A stretch of DNA of 5,551 bases from Methylococcaceae bacterium (lineage in GTDB: Bacteria > Pseudomonadota > Gammaproteobacteria > Methylococcales > Methylomonadaceae), in assembly GCA_009925045.1 (NCBI GenBank), contig RFQK01000112.1:1-5551 (forward strand), given 5' to 3'. The notes under the pieces were generated by a model that saw nothing but the letters and a program-made list of their open reading frames with translations, was not told the origin of the DNA and searched no databases. The position numbers and the translations under genes were made by a program. Below, piece by piece: positions 1-5,551 of the stretch. How positions within the stretch are numbered: the stretch's first letter is position 1; each line of letters begins with the position of its first letter.

Positions 1-362
1 TGATAATCACGACCCAGTGCATAACGGGAAACGAAAGCGTGTTCAGGCGTATCCAGGCAGAGCTGCGAATCTGCAACACCTTCCGAGAGATAATCCATGC
101 GCACACTGATGATGGAGCGAGTGTTTTCTTGCAGTAATGCCGGCCTTGAACGTTTTAAGCCATGGCTGGCCATATAGTGCATTTCACCGTGATACCCTTT
201 GCCTAACCAGGTTTGCAAGCGTTGCTCTGCGGTCGTTAAATCGGTGTGACTGATGCCAACTTGCTGGAAACCAAGTGCCATCCCCCAGTCCTTAATTTGC
301 TGGCTTAAATGCTGAAGATCTTCAATTGCAGTCGTCGGCATACTGGCTTGATCTATAATCAT
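1..362 (-). CDS. queG: Epoxyqueuosine reductase QueG, N-terminal part (runs off left edge)
   Basis: QueG reduces epoxyqueuosine to queuosine in the wobble position of tRNAs (His, Asp, Asn, Tyr); it is a cytoplasmic cobalamin and 4Fe-4S enzyme. Only the first 120 codons are present. Visible are LGFQQVGISHTDL (residues 30-42), WLGKGYHGEMHYMASHG (52-68), KRSRP (70-74), ISVRMDYL (85-92) and VSRYALGRDYH at the cut, which follow the E. coli QueG N-terminal domain (DUF1730) nearly position for position. The ferredoxin-type cysteine motifs and HEAT-like C-terminus of the roughly 350-380 aa family lie outside the window. Start choice: the ATG at 362 has AAGGA at 367-371 four bases upstream. An ATG four codons earlier (374) has no ribosome binding site, and a later one at 341 also lacks one. 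It is divergent from nnr with only 26 bases between chosen starts. Identity is very secure; the exact start is moderately so. Confidence 0.93.
   Translation of the reverse strand, partial: MIIDQASMPTTAIEDLQHLSQQIKDWGMALGFQQVGISHTDLTTAEQRLQTWLGKGYHGEMHYMASHGLKRSRPALLQENTRSIISVRMDYLSEGVADSQLCLDTPEHAFVSRYALGRDY
354..359 (+). promoter_or_regulatory. Possible -10 element for nnr, inside queG
   Basis: A perfect TATAAT lies 29 bases before the nnr ATG at 389, so transcription would begin around 366 with a leader of about 20 bases. It sits inside the first codons of queG, as any nnr promoter must because the starts are only 26 bases apart. No good -35 hexamer is found at 16-18 bases and there is no extended TGn, so this is a suggestion from position and consensus only. 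Confidence 0.35.
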
Positions 363-366
363 GATG

Positions 367-371
367 TCCTT
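367..371 (-). promoter_or_regulatory. Ribosome binding site deciding the queG start
   Basis: On the minus strand AAGGA stands four bases before the ATG at 362. The spacing is slightly short, but neither the upstream ATG at 374 nor the downstream ATG at 341 has any purine-rich motif, so this site favours 362 as the start. Confidence 0.5.
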
Positions 372-388
372 CATTGTACACAAATGCT

Positions 389-1855
389 ATGAACAGTTTG
401 CATACGCCACTTTATACCAGCGATCAGATTCGCAGTCTGGAGCAACGAGCCATTGCCGCAGGTGTTGTATCCGGTCTGTCCTTAATGCAAAGAGCGGGTG
501 AGTCAGTTTTTGCCGCTGTCATAGCGCGTTGGCCCGATATCAAACGCATCACTGTATTAGCCGGAGGTGGCAATAATGCCGGAGATGGCTATGTGATCGC
601 CAATCTTGCCCTGCAAGCAGCTTATCAGGTTCGGGTGATCAGCCTCGCGGATCCTGAGCAATTACCTAATGATGCTTTGAGTTGTTTTAAAACTTACCAG
701 CAATCCGGTGGCCAAATCTCGATGGGTGATGCAGATGGTGATATTGATACCGATTTAATTATCGATGCATTATTTGGAATAGGTTTGAATCGGCGATTGT
801 CGGCTGATCACCAATCATTGATTGCCAAGGCCAATCAGAGTTCTGCAAAGCGTGTGGCAGTCGATATTCCTTCCGGACTCGTTGCCGATACGGGGGCTGT
901 CCTCGCTGATTCAGTCTTTAAGGCTGATTTAACCGTCAGTTTTATTGCCGGCAAACCGGGGCTTTATACTGGGGAAGCAGTGAACTACACCGGCGAGGTG
1001 CTGATTGCTGATTTAGATTTACCGGCTGATTTTTTCAGGAAAACGCAGGCCACTCACTACCGCTTAAACAAAATTGCTCTCCCTTCACGTCCCAGGAATG
1101 CGCATAAAGGCCATTTCGGTCATGTGTTATTGGTGGGTGGTAACCATGGCTACAGCGGTGCGATTCGTTTGGCTGCGGAAGCTGCTTTGCGCAGTGGGGC
1201 TGGCTTGGTCAGTGTGGCGACACGAGCCAGTCACAGTCATGTATTGGCTATGACCCGGCCGGAAATCATGTCCCATGCCGTGGAAGATTCAAATGAACTA
1301 TTGCCTTTGCTGGATAAAGCCTCTGTAGTTGTGGTGGGTCCGGGTCTGGGACAAGATCCATGGGCTCAGGCTTTGCTGTCGCAAATCGTAACTCTGAATA
1401 AACCCAGTGTCTGGGATGCAGATGCTTTAAATTGGCTGGCCGCACATCCGCATAAATTAAATTGCGGCATCGCCACACCTCATCCGGGTGAAGCTGCACG
1501 TTTATTGCAGTGCACAACGACTGACATTGCCAAAGACCGTTTCGCTGCCGTGCAAGCGCTTCAGTCTGCTTTTGGTGGGGTTTGGCTACTAAAAGGCGCG
1601 GGTAGTTTAATCGCTGATGGCAATTCTATTGGGGTGTCGACCACCGGTAATCCCGGTATGGCGAGTGGCGGCATGGGCGATGTTCTGGCAGGCATCTGTG
1701 GTAGTTTGCTTGCCCAAGGTCTTAGTTTATTGGAGGCATGTCAGTTAGCTGTTTATATTCATGGTGAGGCGGCGGATTTATGTGCTGCGCAAGCGGGGGA
1801 ACGTGGCATGCTGGCATCAGACTTGATTGCAAAACTCCGTCAGTGTTTAAACTAA
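389..1855 (+). CDS. nnr: Bifunctional NAD(P)H-hydrate epimerase / ADP-dependent NAD(P)H-hydrate dehydratase
   Basis: This cytoplasmic metabolite-repair enzyme converts damaged, hydrated NADH and NADPH back to the active cofactors. The N-terminal YjeF_N domain interconverts the R and S epimers, and the C-terminal ribokinase-like domain dehydrates S-NAD(P)HX using ADP. From the ATG at 389 (488 aa; E. coli Nnr is about 515) the epimerase half shows LAGGGNNAGDGYVIA (residues 57-71), DALFGIGL (126-133) and VDIPSGL (158-164). The dehydratase half (about 230-488) shows KGHFGHVLLVGG (240-251), VVVGPGLG (314-321), DADALNW (343-349), TPHPGEAARL (363-372), LKGAG (401-405) and TGNPGMASGGMGDVLAG (419-435), with the presumed catalytic Asp at 430. 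Both halves look intact. A TTG at 374 would add five residues but would overlap the queG start region; no clear ribosome binding site precedes either codon. It is probably the first gene of a plus-strand operon. Many gammaproteobacteria have tsaE next; here it is replaced by an unknown gene. Confidence 0.95.
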   Translation: MNSLHTPLYTSDQIRSLEQRAIAAGVVSGLSLMQRAGESVFAAVIARWPDIKRITVLAGGGNNAGDGYVIANLALQAAYQVRVISLADPEQLPNDALSCFKTYQQSGGQISMGDADGDIDTDLIIDALFGIGLNRRLSADHQSLIAKANQSSAKRVAVDIPSGLVADTGAVLADSVFKADLTVSFIAGKPGLYTGEAVNYTGEVLIADLDLPADFFRKTQATHYRLNKIALPSRPRNAHKGHFGHVLLVGGNHGYSGAIRLAAEAALRSGAGLVSVATRASHSHVLAMTRPEIMSHAVEDSNELLPLLDKASVVVVGPGLGQDPWAQALLSQIVTLNKPSVWDADALNWLAAHPHKLNCGIATPHPGEAARLLQCTTTDIAKDRFAAVQALQSAFGGVWLLKGAGSLIADGNSIGVSTTGNPGMASGGMGDVLAGICGSLLAQGLSLLEACQLAVYIHGEAADLCAAQAGERGMLASDLIAKLRQCLN

Positions 1856-1890
1856 ACCTGATCTGAGAATTCATTTACGGCTCTTGATAA

Positions 1891-1897
1891 AGAGGTG
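1891..1897 (+). promoter_or_regulatory. Ribosome binding site for the 1901 gene, partly in a small hairpin
   Basis: AGAGGTG ends three bases before the ATG at 1901, with GAGG at the usual spacing. It marks 1901, not the in-frame GTG at 1895, as the start, since that GTG lies inside the site. CTCTT at 1881-1885 can pair with AAGAG at 1890-1894 across a GATA loop, covering the left part of the site; the stem is only 5 bp and may be chance. Confidence 0.7.
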
Positions 1898-1900
1898 AAT

Positions 1901-2290
1901 ATGGCAACAACAAACTGGAAAGTAGCCATAGATTTGGACAAACGCTTTCCGTATACCTATCAGAGTATGCAGGAGTTGATTTTAGCGATTGAGGCAGCGC
2001 ACAAACACGAAGGTCATGTGACTTGGTATGGTAAAGACATGGAGTTTGTGACCCGGATCGAATTTAAGGACAAGCTAAAACATGTATTGATGGCTCTGGC
2101 TTCGGATGCACTGGTCACTCGGCAAGCGAATGCCGAAGAGTACTATGCTGCTTTGCTTAATTTTTTGCGTTTGTGGTTTCAGGTGTTTCCAAACTGGCCG
2201 GAAGTAGTGGAATATGTGTGTCGTCATTTAGAATCCGATCCAAGTGCTTCAGTTATTTTAATCGACGAGTTATTACAAACAGGGAATTGA
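1901..2290 (+). CDS. Uncharacterised 129-aa protein between nnr and dmeF
   Basis: I do not recognise a family. The product is 129 aa, soluble-looking, with no signal peptide or membrane segment, and probably mostly helical. Visible features are an aromatic N-terminal part (FPYTYQSMQELILAIEAA, residues 16-33), a His cluster HKHEGH (34-39), WYGKDMEF (42-49), a charged stretch (54-62), a Tyr/Trp/Phe-rich patch (YYAALLNFLRLWFQVFPNWP, 81-100), one Cys (107) and an acidic C-terminus. The start at 1901 is supported by AGAGGTG at 1891-1897. It begins 45 bases after nnr and ends immediately before the ATG of the metal exporter with no spacer, so translation of the two is probably coupled. That context and the HxHxxH cluster allow a guess at a metal-related role, but nothing shows it. 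It lacks the CxxxH-type arrangement expected of CsoR/RcnR repressors (such as DmeR) and resembles no regulator I know. Codon use looks like its neighbours. That it is a real gene is fairly sure; its function is unknown. Confidence 0.82.
   Translation: MATTNWKVAIDLDKRFPYTYQSMQELILAIEAAHKHEGHVTWYGKDMEFVTRIEFKDKLKHVLMALASDALVTRQANAEEYYAALLNFLRLWFQVFPNWPEVVEYVCRHLESDPSASVILIDELLQTGN
2281..2285 (+). promoter_or_regulatory. Ribosome binding site for dmeF
   Basis: AGGGA lies inside the last codons of the upstream gene, five bases before the ATG at 2291 and eight before the second ATG at 2294. Both starts are compatible; they differ by one Met. Confidence 0.6.
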
Positions 2291-3256
2291 ATGATGGATA
2301 GTCATCAACAAGAATTTGATCAGTATTGGCTGCATAGCCATGATTACGTTAAACATAATCATCGTGGCGAGCGTCGGGCTCGCTGGGTGTTTGCCTTAAC
2401 TTTCGTCACCATGTGGGTGGAAATTGTGGCAGGCATGCAGTTTCATTCTATGGCTTTATTAGCCGATGGCTGGCATATGTCCACTCATGCCGCGGCGTTT
2501 CTGATAACACTGATGGCTTATCGTTATGGTCGTTTGCATCGTAATGATCATACCTTTGCTTTTAGTCCGGCTAAGGTTGATGTGCTGGGAGGCTTTGCTA
2601 GCTCGATCGCGTTGGCAATGGTGGCGCTGATGATGATTATGCAATCCGTCGAGCGATTATTAGTCCCGCAACTGATTCAATTTGATGAGGCGATTATCGT
2701 GGCCGCAGTCGGTTTGTCAGTTAATATTTTGTCTGCCTTGTTATTGAATGATCATGATCACCATCATCATTCACATAGTCATCAACATGATCATCATCAC
2801 GGTCATCACCACCATCACGATCATAATTTGCGAGCGGCTTATTTACATGTGATTGCCGATGCCTTGACTTCATTTTTAGCGATCATTGCATTGATGGCGG
2901 GCAAATATTATGGCTGGAACTGGCTAGATCCAGTGATGGGTTTGGTGGGCGCGTTAGTGATTTTAGTTTGGGCAGGGGGCTTGGTTCGCGAAACCGCACC
3001 TGTTTTGGTGGATCACAGTGTGCCTTTTGTTGAGAGAGCAGCTATATCGGCTTTAATTGAAGCGGAGAATGACTGTAAAGTGGTCGATTTACATGTTTGG
3101 CGTATGACAGCGCATCATCATGCAGCCGTCATAGCGATTGTGAGTACTACCCCACAATCGCCAGAGGTCTATAGAAAGCGTTTAAAATCAATACGCTATT
3201 TGGATCATGTGACGATAGAAGTGCATCATCAGGCTAACGATCGTGGAGTGGCTTAA
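2291..3256 (+). CDS. dmeF: Cation diffusion facilitator, DmeF-type (probable Co/Ni efflux)
   Basis: This is an inner-membrane metal/proton antiporter of the CDF family (321 aa, normal length). Six membrane segments can be read at roughly residues 30-50, 54-77, 100-122, 134-152, 181-204 and 212-231, followed by a cytoplasmic domain (about 235-321). The likely transport site is H62-xxx-H66 in the second segment (LLADGWHMSTH) with H186-xxx-D190 in the fifth (LHVIAD). The His in place of the final Asp, and the LADGWHMSTHA and NLRAAYLHVIADALTS sequences, match what I recall of DmeF proteins. DmeF exports Co(II), with Ni(II) in some bacteria; the substrate here is inferred, not shown. The loop between segments 4 and 5 carries 17 His in 24 residues (155-178), a common CDF metal-sensing or buffering loop but a dense one. 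HVW (268-270) and HHH (275-277) in the C-terminal domain may also bind metal. The gene follows the 129-aa gene directly and shares its stop tetranucleotide with the convergent DUF2076 gene. CDF membership is certain; the subfamily is likely. Confidence 0.88.
   Translation: MMDSHQQEFDQYWLHSHDYVKHNHRGERRARWVFALTFVTMWVEIVAGMQFHSMALLADGWHMSTHAAAFLITLMAYRYGRLHRNDHTFAFSPAKVDVLGGFASSIALAMVALMMIMQSVERLLVPQLIQFDEAIIVAAVGLSVNILSALLLNDHDHHHHSHSHQHDHHHGHHHHHDHNLRAAYLHVIADALTSFLAIIALMAGKYYGWNWLDPVMGLVGALVILVWAGGLVRETAPVLVDHSVPFVERAAISALIEAENDCKVVDLHVWRMTAHHHAAVIAIVSTTPQSPEVYRKRLKSIRYLDHVTIEVHHQANDRGVA
2753..2824 (+). repeat. His-codon-rich low-complexity tract in dmeF
   Basis: This stretch encodes 17 His and 3 Asp in 24 codons, alternating CAT and CAC. 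It is imperfectly repetitive at the trinucleotide level, with scattered GAT, TCA, AGT and GGT codons, so it is less slippage-prone than a pure repeat. It lies between membrane segments 4 and 5, where length variation between strains would be tolerated in frame. Confidence 0.75.
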
Positions 3257-3867
3257 ATCCAGTCTGAGTCACTGTCGCCGCCACCATCAAAATCGGTGTT
3301 GTCAGTCTCAAATTCTGAACTATCAGTTGTGAATCCAGCGTCACGAATCGCATCATCACCGTAATAATTATTGACAATTGTTTGTTCGTTAAGATGACCA
3401 CCCAAATCGCCAGGGTTATCCTGCCAACCACCGTAATGGTGATGTCCCATCAGGTTCTCAATACCCTGAAACAAAAATGAACCTGCGACTACTCCTGCAG
3501 CCGTGGTAGCCACATTACCCAGAAAGCTAGAACCGCCTAATCCGCCAGTATTGGCTGCCAAGGGTGCTGTCGTTCTGGGCGCCTGATAATTAGCAGCAGG
3601 ACTAGGGTTTTGTGCCCAAGGATCATTGCCCAGAAAACTATTCGATTGGGGTGCCTGGTTTTTTTGCAGTTCGCTGATTTGTATTTTGGCGTTATTTAAG
3701 GCCTGTTCTAACAATAAACAGCGTTGCACCAATAGATAAGAAGCATCTTGTTGCTGAGCAACTGCATCAGTTATGAGCCGTTCAGCTTCATTGTCCTTAT
3801 TGCCCGGTCTGGCTTGTTTAAGTTGGTTCAAAAATTGTTGAAGTTGTTCGCGTTCGTTTGGACTCAT
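3253..3867 (-). CDS. DUF2076 domain-containing protein
   Basis: The 204-aa product follows the layout of DUF2076 proteins, whose function is not established. It opens with MSPNEREQLQQFLNQL and an AERLITDAV segment (residues 28-36), then SYLLVQRCLLLEQALNNA (43-60), where A/S-Y-x-L-V-Q is typical, and a probable coiled coil to about 70. A low-complexity Pro/Ala/Asn/Gln linker (71-105) contains FLG and DPWAQNP. A Gly/Ala-rich hydrophobic segment (109-134, FLGNVATTAAGVVAGSFLF) could insert in or lie on a membrane. GHHHYGG (141-147) follows, and the tail is strongly acidic, ending DSDSDWI, as in other family members. Start choice: the ATG at 3867 has GAGGTG five bases upstream and gives the family's usual MSP beginning. 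The upstream ATG at 3897 adds ten residues but has no ribosome binding site. It converges on dmeF with a 4-base stop-codon overlap and is divergent from clpS. No functional link to either is evident. Confidence 0.85.
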   Translation of the reverse strand: MSPNEREQLQQFLNQLKQARPGNKDNEAERLITDAVAQQQDASYLLVQRCLLLEQALNNAKIQISELQKNQAPQSNSFLGNDPWAQNPSPAANYQAPRTTAPLAANTGGLGGSSFLGNVATTAAGVVAGSFLFQGIENLMGHHHYGGWQDNPGDLGGHLNEQTIVNNYYGDDAIRDAGFTTDSSEFETDNTDFDGGGDSDSDWI

Positions 3868-3872
3868 AGATG

Positions 3873-3878
3873 CACCTC
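3873..3878 (-). promoter_or_regulatory. Ribosome binding site deciding the DUF2076 gene start
   Basis: Read on the minus strand, GAGGTG is followed by a five-base spacer and the ATG at 3867. It is the strongest such site in the window and argues against the in-frame ATG at 3897, which has no purine-rich sequence before it. Confidence 0.75.
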
Positions 3879-3909
3879 GGGCGAAAAGAGTTGTCATTAC
3901 TGCTTAGTT

Positions 3910-3928
3910 AATTTTACATGGTAAATTT
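3910..3928. repeat. Short inverted repeat, possible operator
   Basis: AATTTTAC and GTAAATTT flank a three-base centre (ATG), with seven of eight positions complementary. It covers the possible -10 element of the DUF2076 gene, so a dimeric regulator could act here. In AT-rich DNA such a repeat can also be chance, and I cannot assign it to a known regulator. Confidence 0.3.
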
Positions 3929-4029
3929 GGGGCGTATGTTTTGATTTCAAGCTTGTTGCCTCAGATTGGCATTGATATTTATTGTCTATACCGCTAAGGT
4001 AGGAACTCAAGATTTTATTATGATGGTTT

Positions 4030-4356
4030 ATGTCTGACTCCCTGCCTTTTAAAGACTCGGATGGCAATGTTGCTTTGCAAGATGCCAAGCCGGAATTAAA
4101 ACGCCCTTCTATGTATAGGGTGTTATTGTTGAATGACGACTTTACGCCTATGGATTTTGTCGTTGAGATTTTGACCAGTTTTTTTAATATGAACCTTGAA
4201 CGAGCCACTCAGGTTATGTTGCAGGTTCACACTCAAGGTATAGGTGTCTGTGGAACCTATACCAAAGATGTTGCCGAAACCAAGGTCCACATTGTGAATG
4301 ATTATTCCCGTGAGCATCATCATCCTTTGATGTGCACCATGGAAGAAGCCATATAG
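4030..4356 (+). CDS. clpS: ClpA adaptor protein ClpS
   Basis: ClpS recognises N-degron substrates (N-terminal Leu, Phe, Trp or Tyr) and hands them to the ClpAP protease in the cytoplasm, also damping other ClpA activities. The 108-aa product is close to the E. coli length (106). After a flexible, acidic N-terminal extension (residues 1-25) comes the core PSMYRVLLLNDDFTPMDFVV (26-45). The substrate pocket residues N35, D36, T39, P40, M41, M63 and H67 all match E. coli ClpS with an offset of one. The ending TKVHIVNDYSREHHHPLMCT (84-103) is also typical. The start is secure because an in-frame TGA lies three codons upstream (4021-4023); only a weak GATGG precedes it at 4022-4026. clpA follows after 8 bases, the usual clpSA pairing. 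Confidence 0.97.
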   Translation: MSDSLPFKDSDGNVALQDAKPELKRPSMYRVLLLNDDFTPMDFVVEILTSFFNMNLERATQVMLQVHTQGIGVCGTYTKDVAETKVHIVNDYSREHHHPLMCTMEEAI

Positions 4357-4359
4357 GGG
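4355..4359 (+). promoter_or_regulatory. Ribosome binding site for clpA
   Basis: AGGGG begins within the clpS stop codon and stands five bases before the clpA ATG at 4365. With an 8-base gap between the genes, ribosomes finishing clpS could restart on clpA. Confidence 0.7.
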
Positions 4360-4364
4360 CATTT

Positions 4365-5551
4365 ATGTTAAGTAAAGAGCTTGAGTTAACACTGAATAAT
4401 GCATTTTCCAGTGCCCATGCGAAGCACCACGAATTTATTACGGTTGAGCATTTGCTGTTAGCTTTGCTGGATAACGAATCAACACAGCCGATACTCAAAG
4501 CCTGCAATTGCAATATCAATGCGTTACGGGCGGAATTGACCCAATTTATCGACGATACCATTTCGCTGATTCCTGAAAATGTTCAGCGTGAAACTCAACC
4601 CACCTTGGGTTTTCAGCGTGTTTTACAGCGTGCGGTGTTTCATGTTCAAGCGTCCGATAAGAAAGAAGTAACCGGTGCTAATTTATTTGTGGCTTTATTC
4701 AGCGAGCAGGATTCGCATGCGGTTTATCTGTTAGGAAAACAAGATATTTCCCGTCTGGATGTCGTCAATTATTTGTCACATGGTGTCAGTAAAAATGATC
4801 AAGCACCTAAAGCTGAATCTGAAGACTCAGATTCTGACAAATCTGATTTTGCCAATGGTGATTCACCCTTAGAGAAATATGCGGTTAATCTCAACCAAGA
4901 AGCAATTAAGGGTTTGATAGACCCCTTGATTGGTCGTGATGCGGAAGTAGAACGTACCATTCAGGTTCTGTCTAGACGACGTAAAAACAACCCGTTGCTG
5001 GTGGGTGAGGCGGGGGTTGGTAAAACTGCTATTGCTGAAGGACTGGCTAAACGGATTGTCGAAGAGCAAGTGCCTGAAGTGCTTTTGAATAGTGTGATTT
5101 ACTCTTTGGATATGGGGGCGCTGCTCTCGGGTACCAAATATCGTGGCGATTTTGAAAAACGCCTCAAAGCACTGATCAATCAGATCAAAAAACAGCCTGA
5201 GTCTATTTTATTTATCGATGAAATCCATACCATTATCGGCGCAGGTTCTGCCTCTGGCGGTGTCATGGATGCTTCCAATTTGATTAAACCTGTATTAGCG
5301 TCTGGTAGCTTGCGTTGTATTGGTTCAACTACTTATCAGGAATATCGCGGCATATTTGAAAAAGATCATGCCTTAGCGCGCCGCTTTCAAAAAATTGATG
5401 TTCTGGAGCCTACTCCAGATGACACCGTGCAAATTTTAAAAGGTTTGAAATCGCGGTTTGAGGAATATCACGGCATCCGTTATACGCCGGAAGCGATTCA
5501 GCATGCGGTTGATCTTTCTGTGCGCTATATTGCTGATCGGCATTTACCGGA
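4365..5551 (+). CDS. clpA: ATP-dependent Clp protease ATP-binding subunit ClpA, N-terminal part (runs off right edge)
   Basis: ClpA is the hexameric AAA+ unfoldase that threads substrates into ClpP. The window contains 395 codons of about 750-760. Residues 1-142 form the N-domain where ClpS docks, starting [14 protein letters not shown] and including the [13 protein letters not shown] motif (23-35). A Ser/Asp-rich linker (about 143-168) follows. The first ATPase module has the IGRDAEVER motif (189-197), Walker A GEAGVGKT (214-221, Lys220), pore-loop KYRG (258-261, Tyr259), Walker B ILFIDEIH (281-288, Glu286), sensor GSTTYQEYR (320-328) and the Arg finger pair (339-340). These positions equal the E. 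coli numbering, so there are no insertions or deletions up to this point. The second ATPase module and the ClpP-binding loop lie outside the window. The reading frame is open to the edge with no defect. The start is supported by AGGGG five bases upstream and by tight spacing to clpS. Confidence 0.97.
   Translation, partial: MLSKELELTLNNAFSSAHAKHHEFITVEHLLLALLDNESTQPILKACNCNINALRAELTQFIDDTISLIPENVQRETQPTLGFQRVLQRAVFHVQASDKKEVTGANLFVALFSEQDSHAVYLLGKQDISRLDVVNYLSHGVSKNDQAPKAESEDSDSDKSDFANGDSPLEKYAVNLNQEAIKGLIDPLIGRDAEVERTIQVLSRRRKNNPLLVGEAGVGKTAIAEGLAKRIVEEQVPEVLLNSVIYSLDMGALLSGTKYRGDFEKRLKALINQIKKQPESILFIDEIHTIIGAGSASGGVMDASNLIKPVLASGSLRCIGSTTYQEYRGIFEKDHALARRFQKIDVLEPTPDDTVQILKGLKSRFEEYHGIRYTPEAIQHAVDLSVRYIADRHLP

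Larger units (their letters stand above)
3868..4029. other. Divergent intergenic region between the DUF2076 gene and clpS
   Basis: These 162 AT-rich bases separate two divergent genes and should contain both promoters, but none is convincing. Toward clpS, TTGGCA (3966-3971) and TATACC (3987-3992) are only 15 bases apart, and TTGTTG (3953-3958) with TATTTA (3976-3981) has correct 17-base spacing but a poor -10. Toward the DUF2076 gene, TAAAAT (minus strand, 3911-3916) is a reasonable -10 without a good -35. The region also holds an inverted repeat at 3910-3928 and the palindrome CAAGCTTG (3948-3955). I see no small gene or RNA in it. Confidence 0.5.

Noticed and set aside
374..388. TTG start adding five residues to Nnr
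   Set aside because: It has no ribosome binding site, overlaps the queG start region, and the ATG at 389 gives a normal family N-terminus.
1266..1517. 83-codon open frame on the minus strand inside nnr
   Set aside because: It lies opposite the conserved dehydratase domain, has no recognisable product, and is explained as an antisense shadow.
1901..2290. The 129-aa gene as a DmeR/CsoR-type repressor of dmeF
   Set aside because: It is longer than that family and lacks the expected Cys/His ligand pattern; only its position fits.
3868..3897. Upstream ATG for the DUF2076 gene
   Set aside because: It has no ribosome binding site; the ATG at 3867 has GAGGTG and the family's MSP start.
3966..3985. 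TTGGCATTGATATTTATTG as a sigma-54 (-24/-12) promoter for clpS
   Set aside because: The GG is present but no GC occurs at the required distance, so the consensus is not met.
3897..4208. 103-codon minus-strand open frame spanning the intergenic region and clpS
   Set aside because: Half of it is antisense to the conserved ClpS core, it has no family resemblance, and it would crowd the promoter region.
4123..4362. 79-codon minus-strand open frame opposite clpS
   Set aside because: It is fully antisense to ClpS, and its apparent composition follows from the ClpS codons.
4214..4561. 115-codon minus-strand open frame across the clpS-clpA junction
   Set aside because: It is antisense to two highly conserved genes and its product is unrecognisable.

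Overview
The window reads as ordinary chromosomal DNA from a gammaproteobacterium. The partial QueG, the fused NnrE-NnrD protein and the ClpS-ClpA pair all resemble gammaproteobacterial versions closely; for example, the ClpS pocket and ClpA ATPase residues sit at E. coli numbering or one residue off. Base composition looks moderate (mid-40s % GC by eye, not computed). Genus cannot be fixed from the sequence. I see no insertion sequence, phage gene, CRISPR array, tRNA or rRNA. Genes are tightly packed; the only gap over about 150 bases is at 3868-4029.

Layout. (1) 1-362, minus strand: N-terminal third of queG (tRNA queuosine synthesis), running off the left edge. (2) 389-2290 and on to 3256, plus strand: a likely co-transcribed trio of nnr (NAD(P)HX repair), an unrecognised 129-aa protein, and a DmeF-type cation diffusion facilitator with a very His-rich cytoplasmic loop. 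The last two genes abut with no spacer. (3) 3253-3867, minus strand: a DUF2076-type protein convergent with the transporter, the two stop codons sharing the tetranucleotide TTAA. (4) 3868-4029: a divergent intergenic region that should hold the promoters of the DUF2076 gene and of clpS. (5) 4030 to the right edge, plus strand: clpS followed 8 bases later by clpA, which is cut off after 395 codons, within its first AAA+ module.

How they fit together. ClpS delivers N-degron substrates to ClpA, which unfolds them for ClpP (not in the window). Nnr repairs hydrated NAD(P)H. The CDF transporter probably exports a divalent metal (Co/Ni by family resemblance), and the small upstream protein is the only unexplained gene with a suggestive context. 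QueG, Nnr and ClpSA are housekeeping functions with no obvious link to one another beyond proximity.

The best candidate for something undescribed is the 129-aa protein at 1901-2290. It has no family I can name, occupies the slot after nnr where many gammaproteobacteria have tsaE, and is translationally adjacent to a metal exporter. I did not find evidence for a larger novel system.
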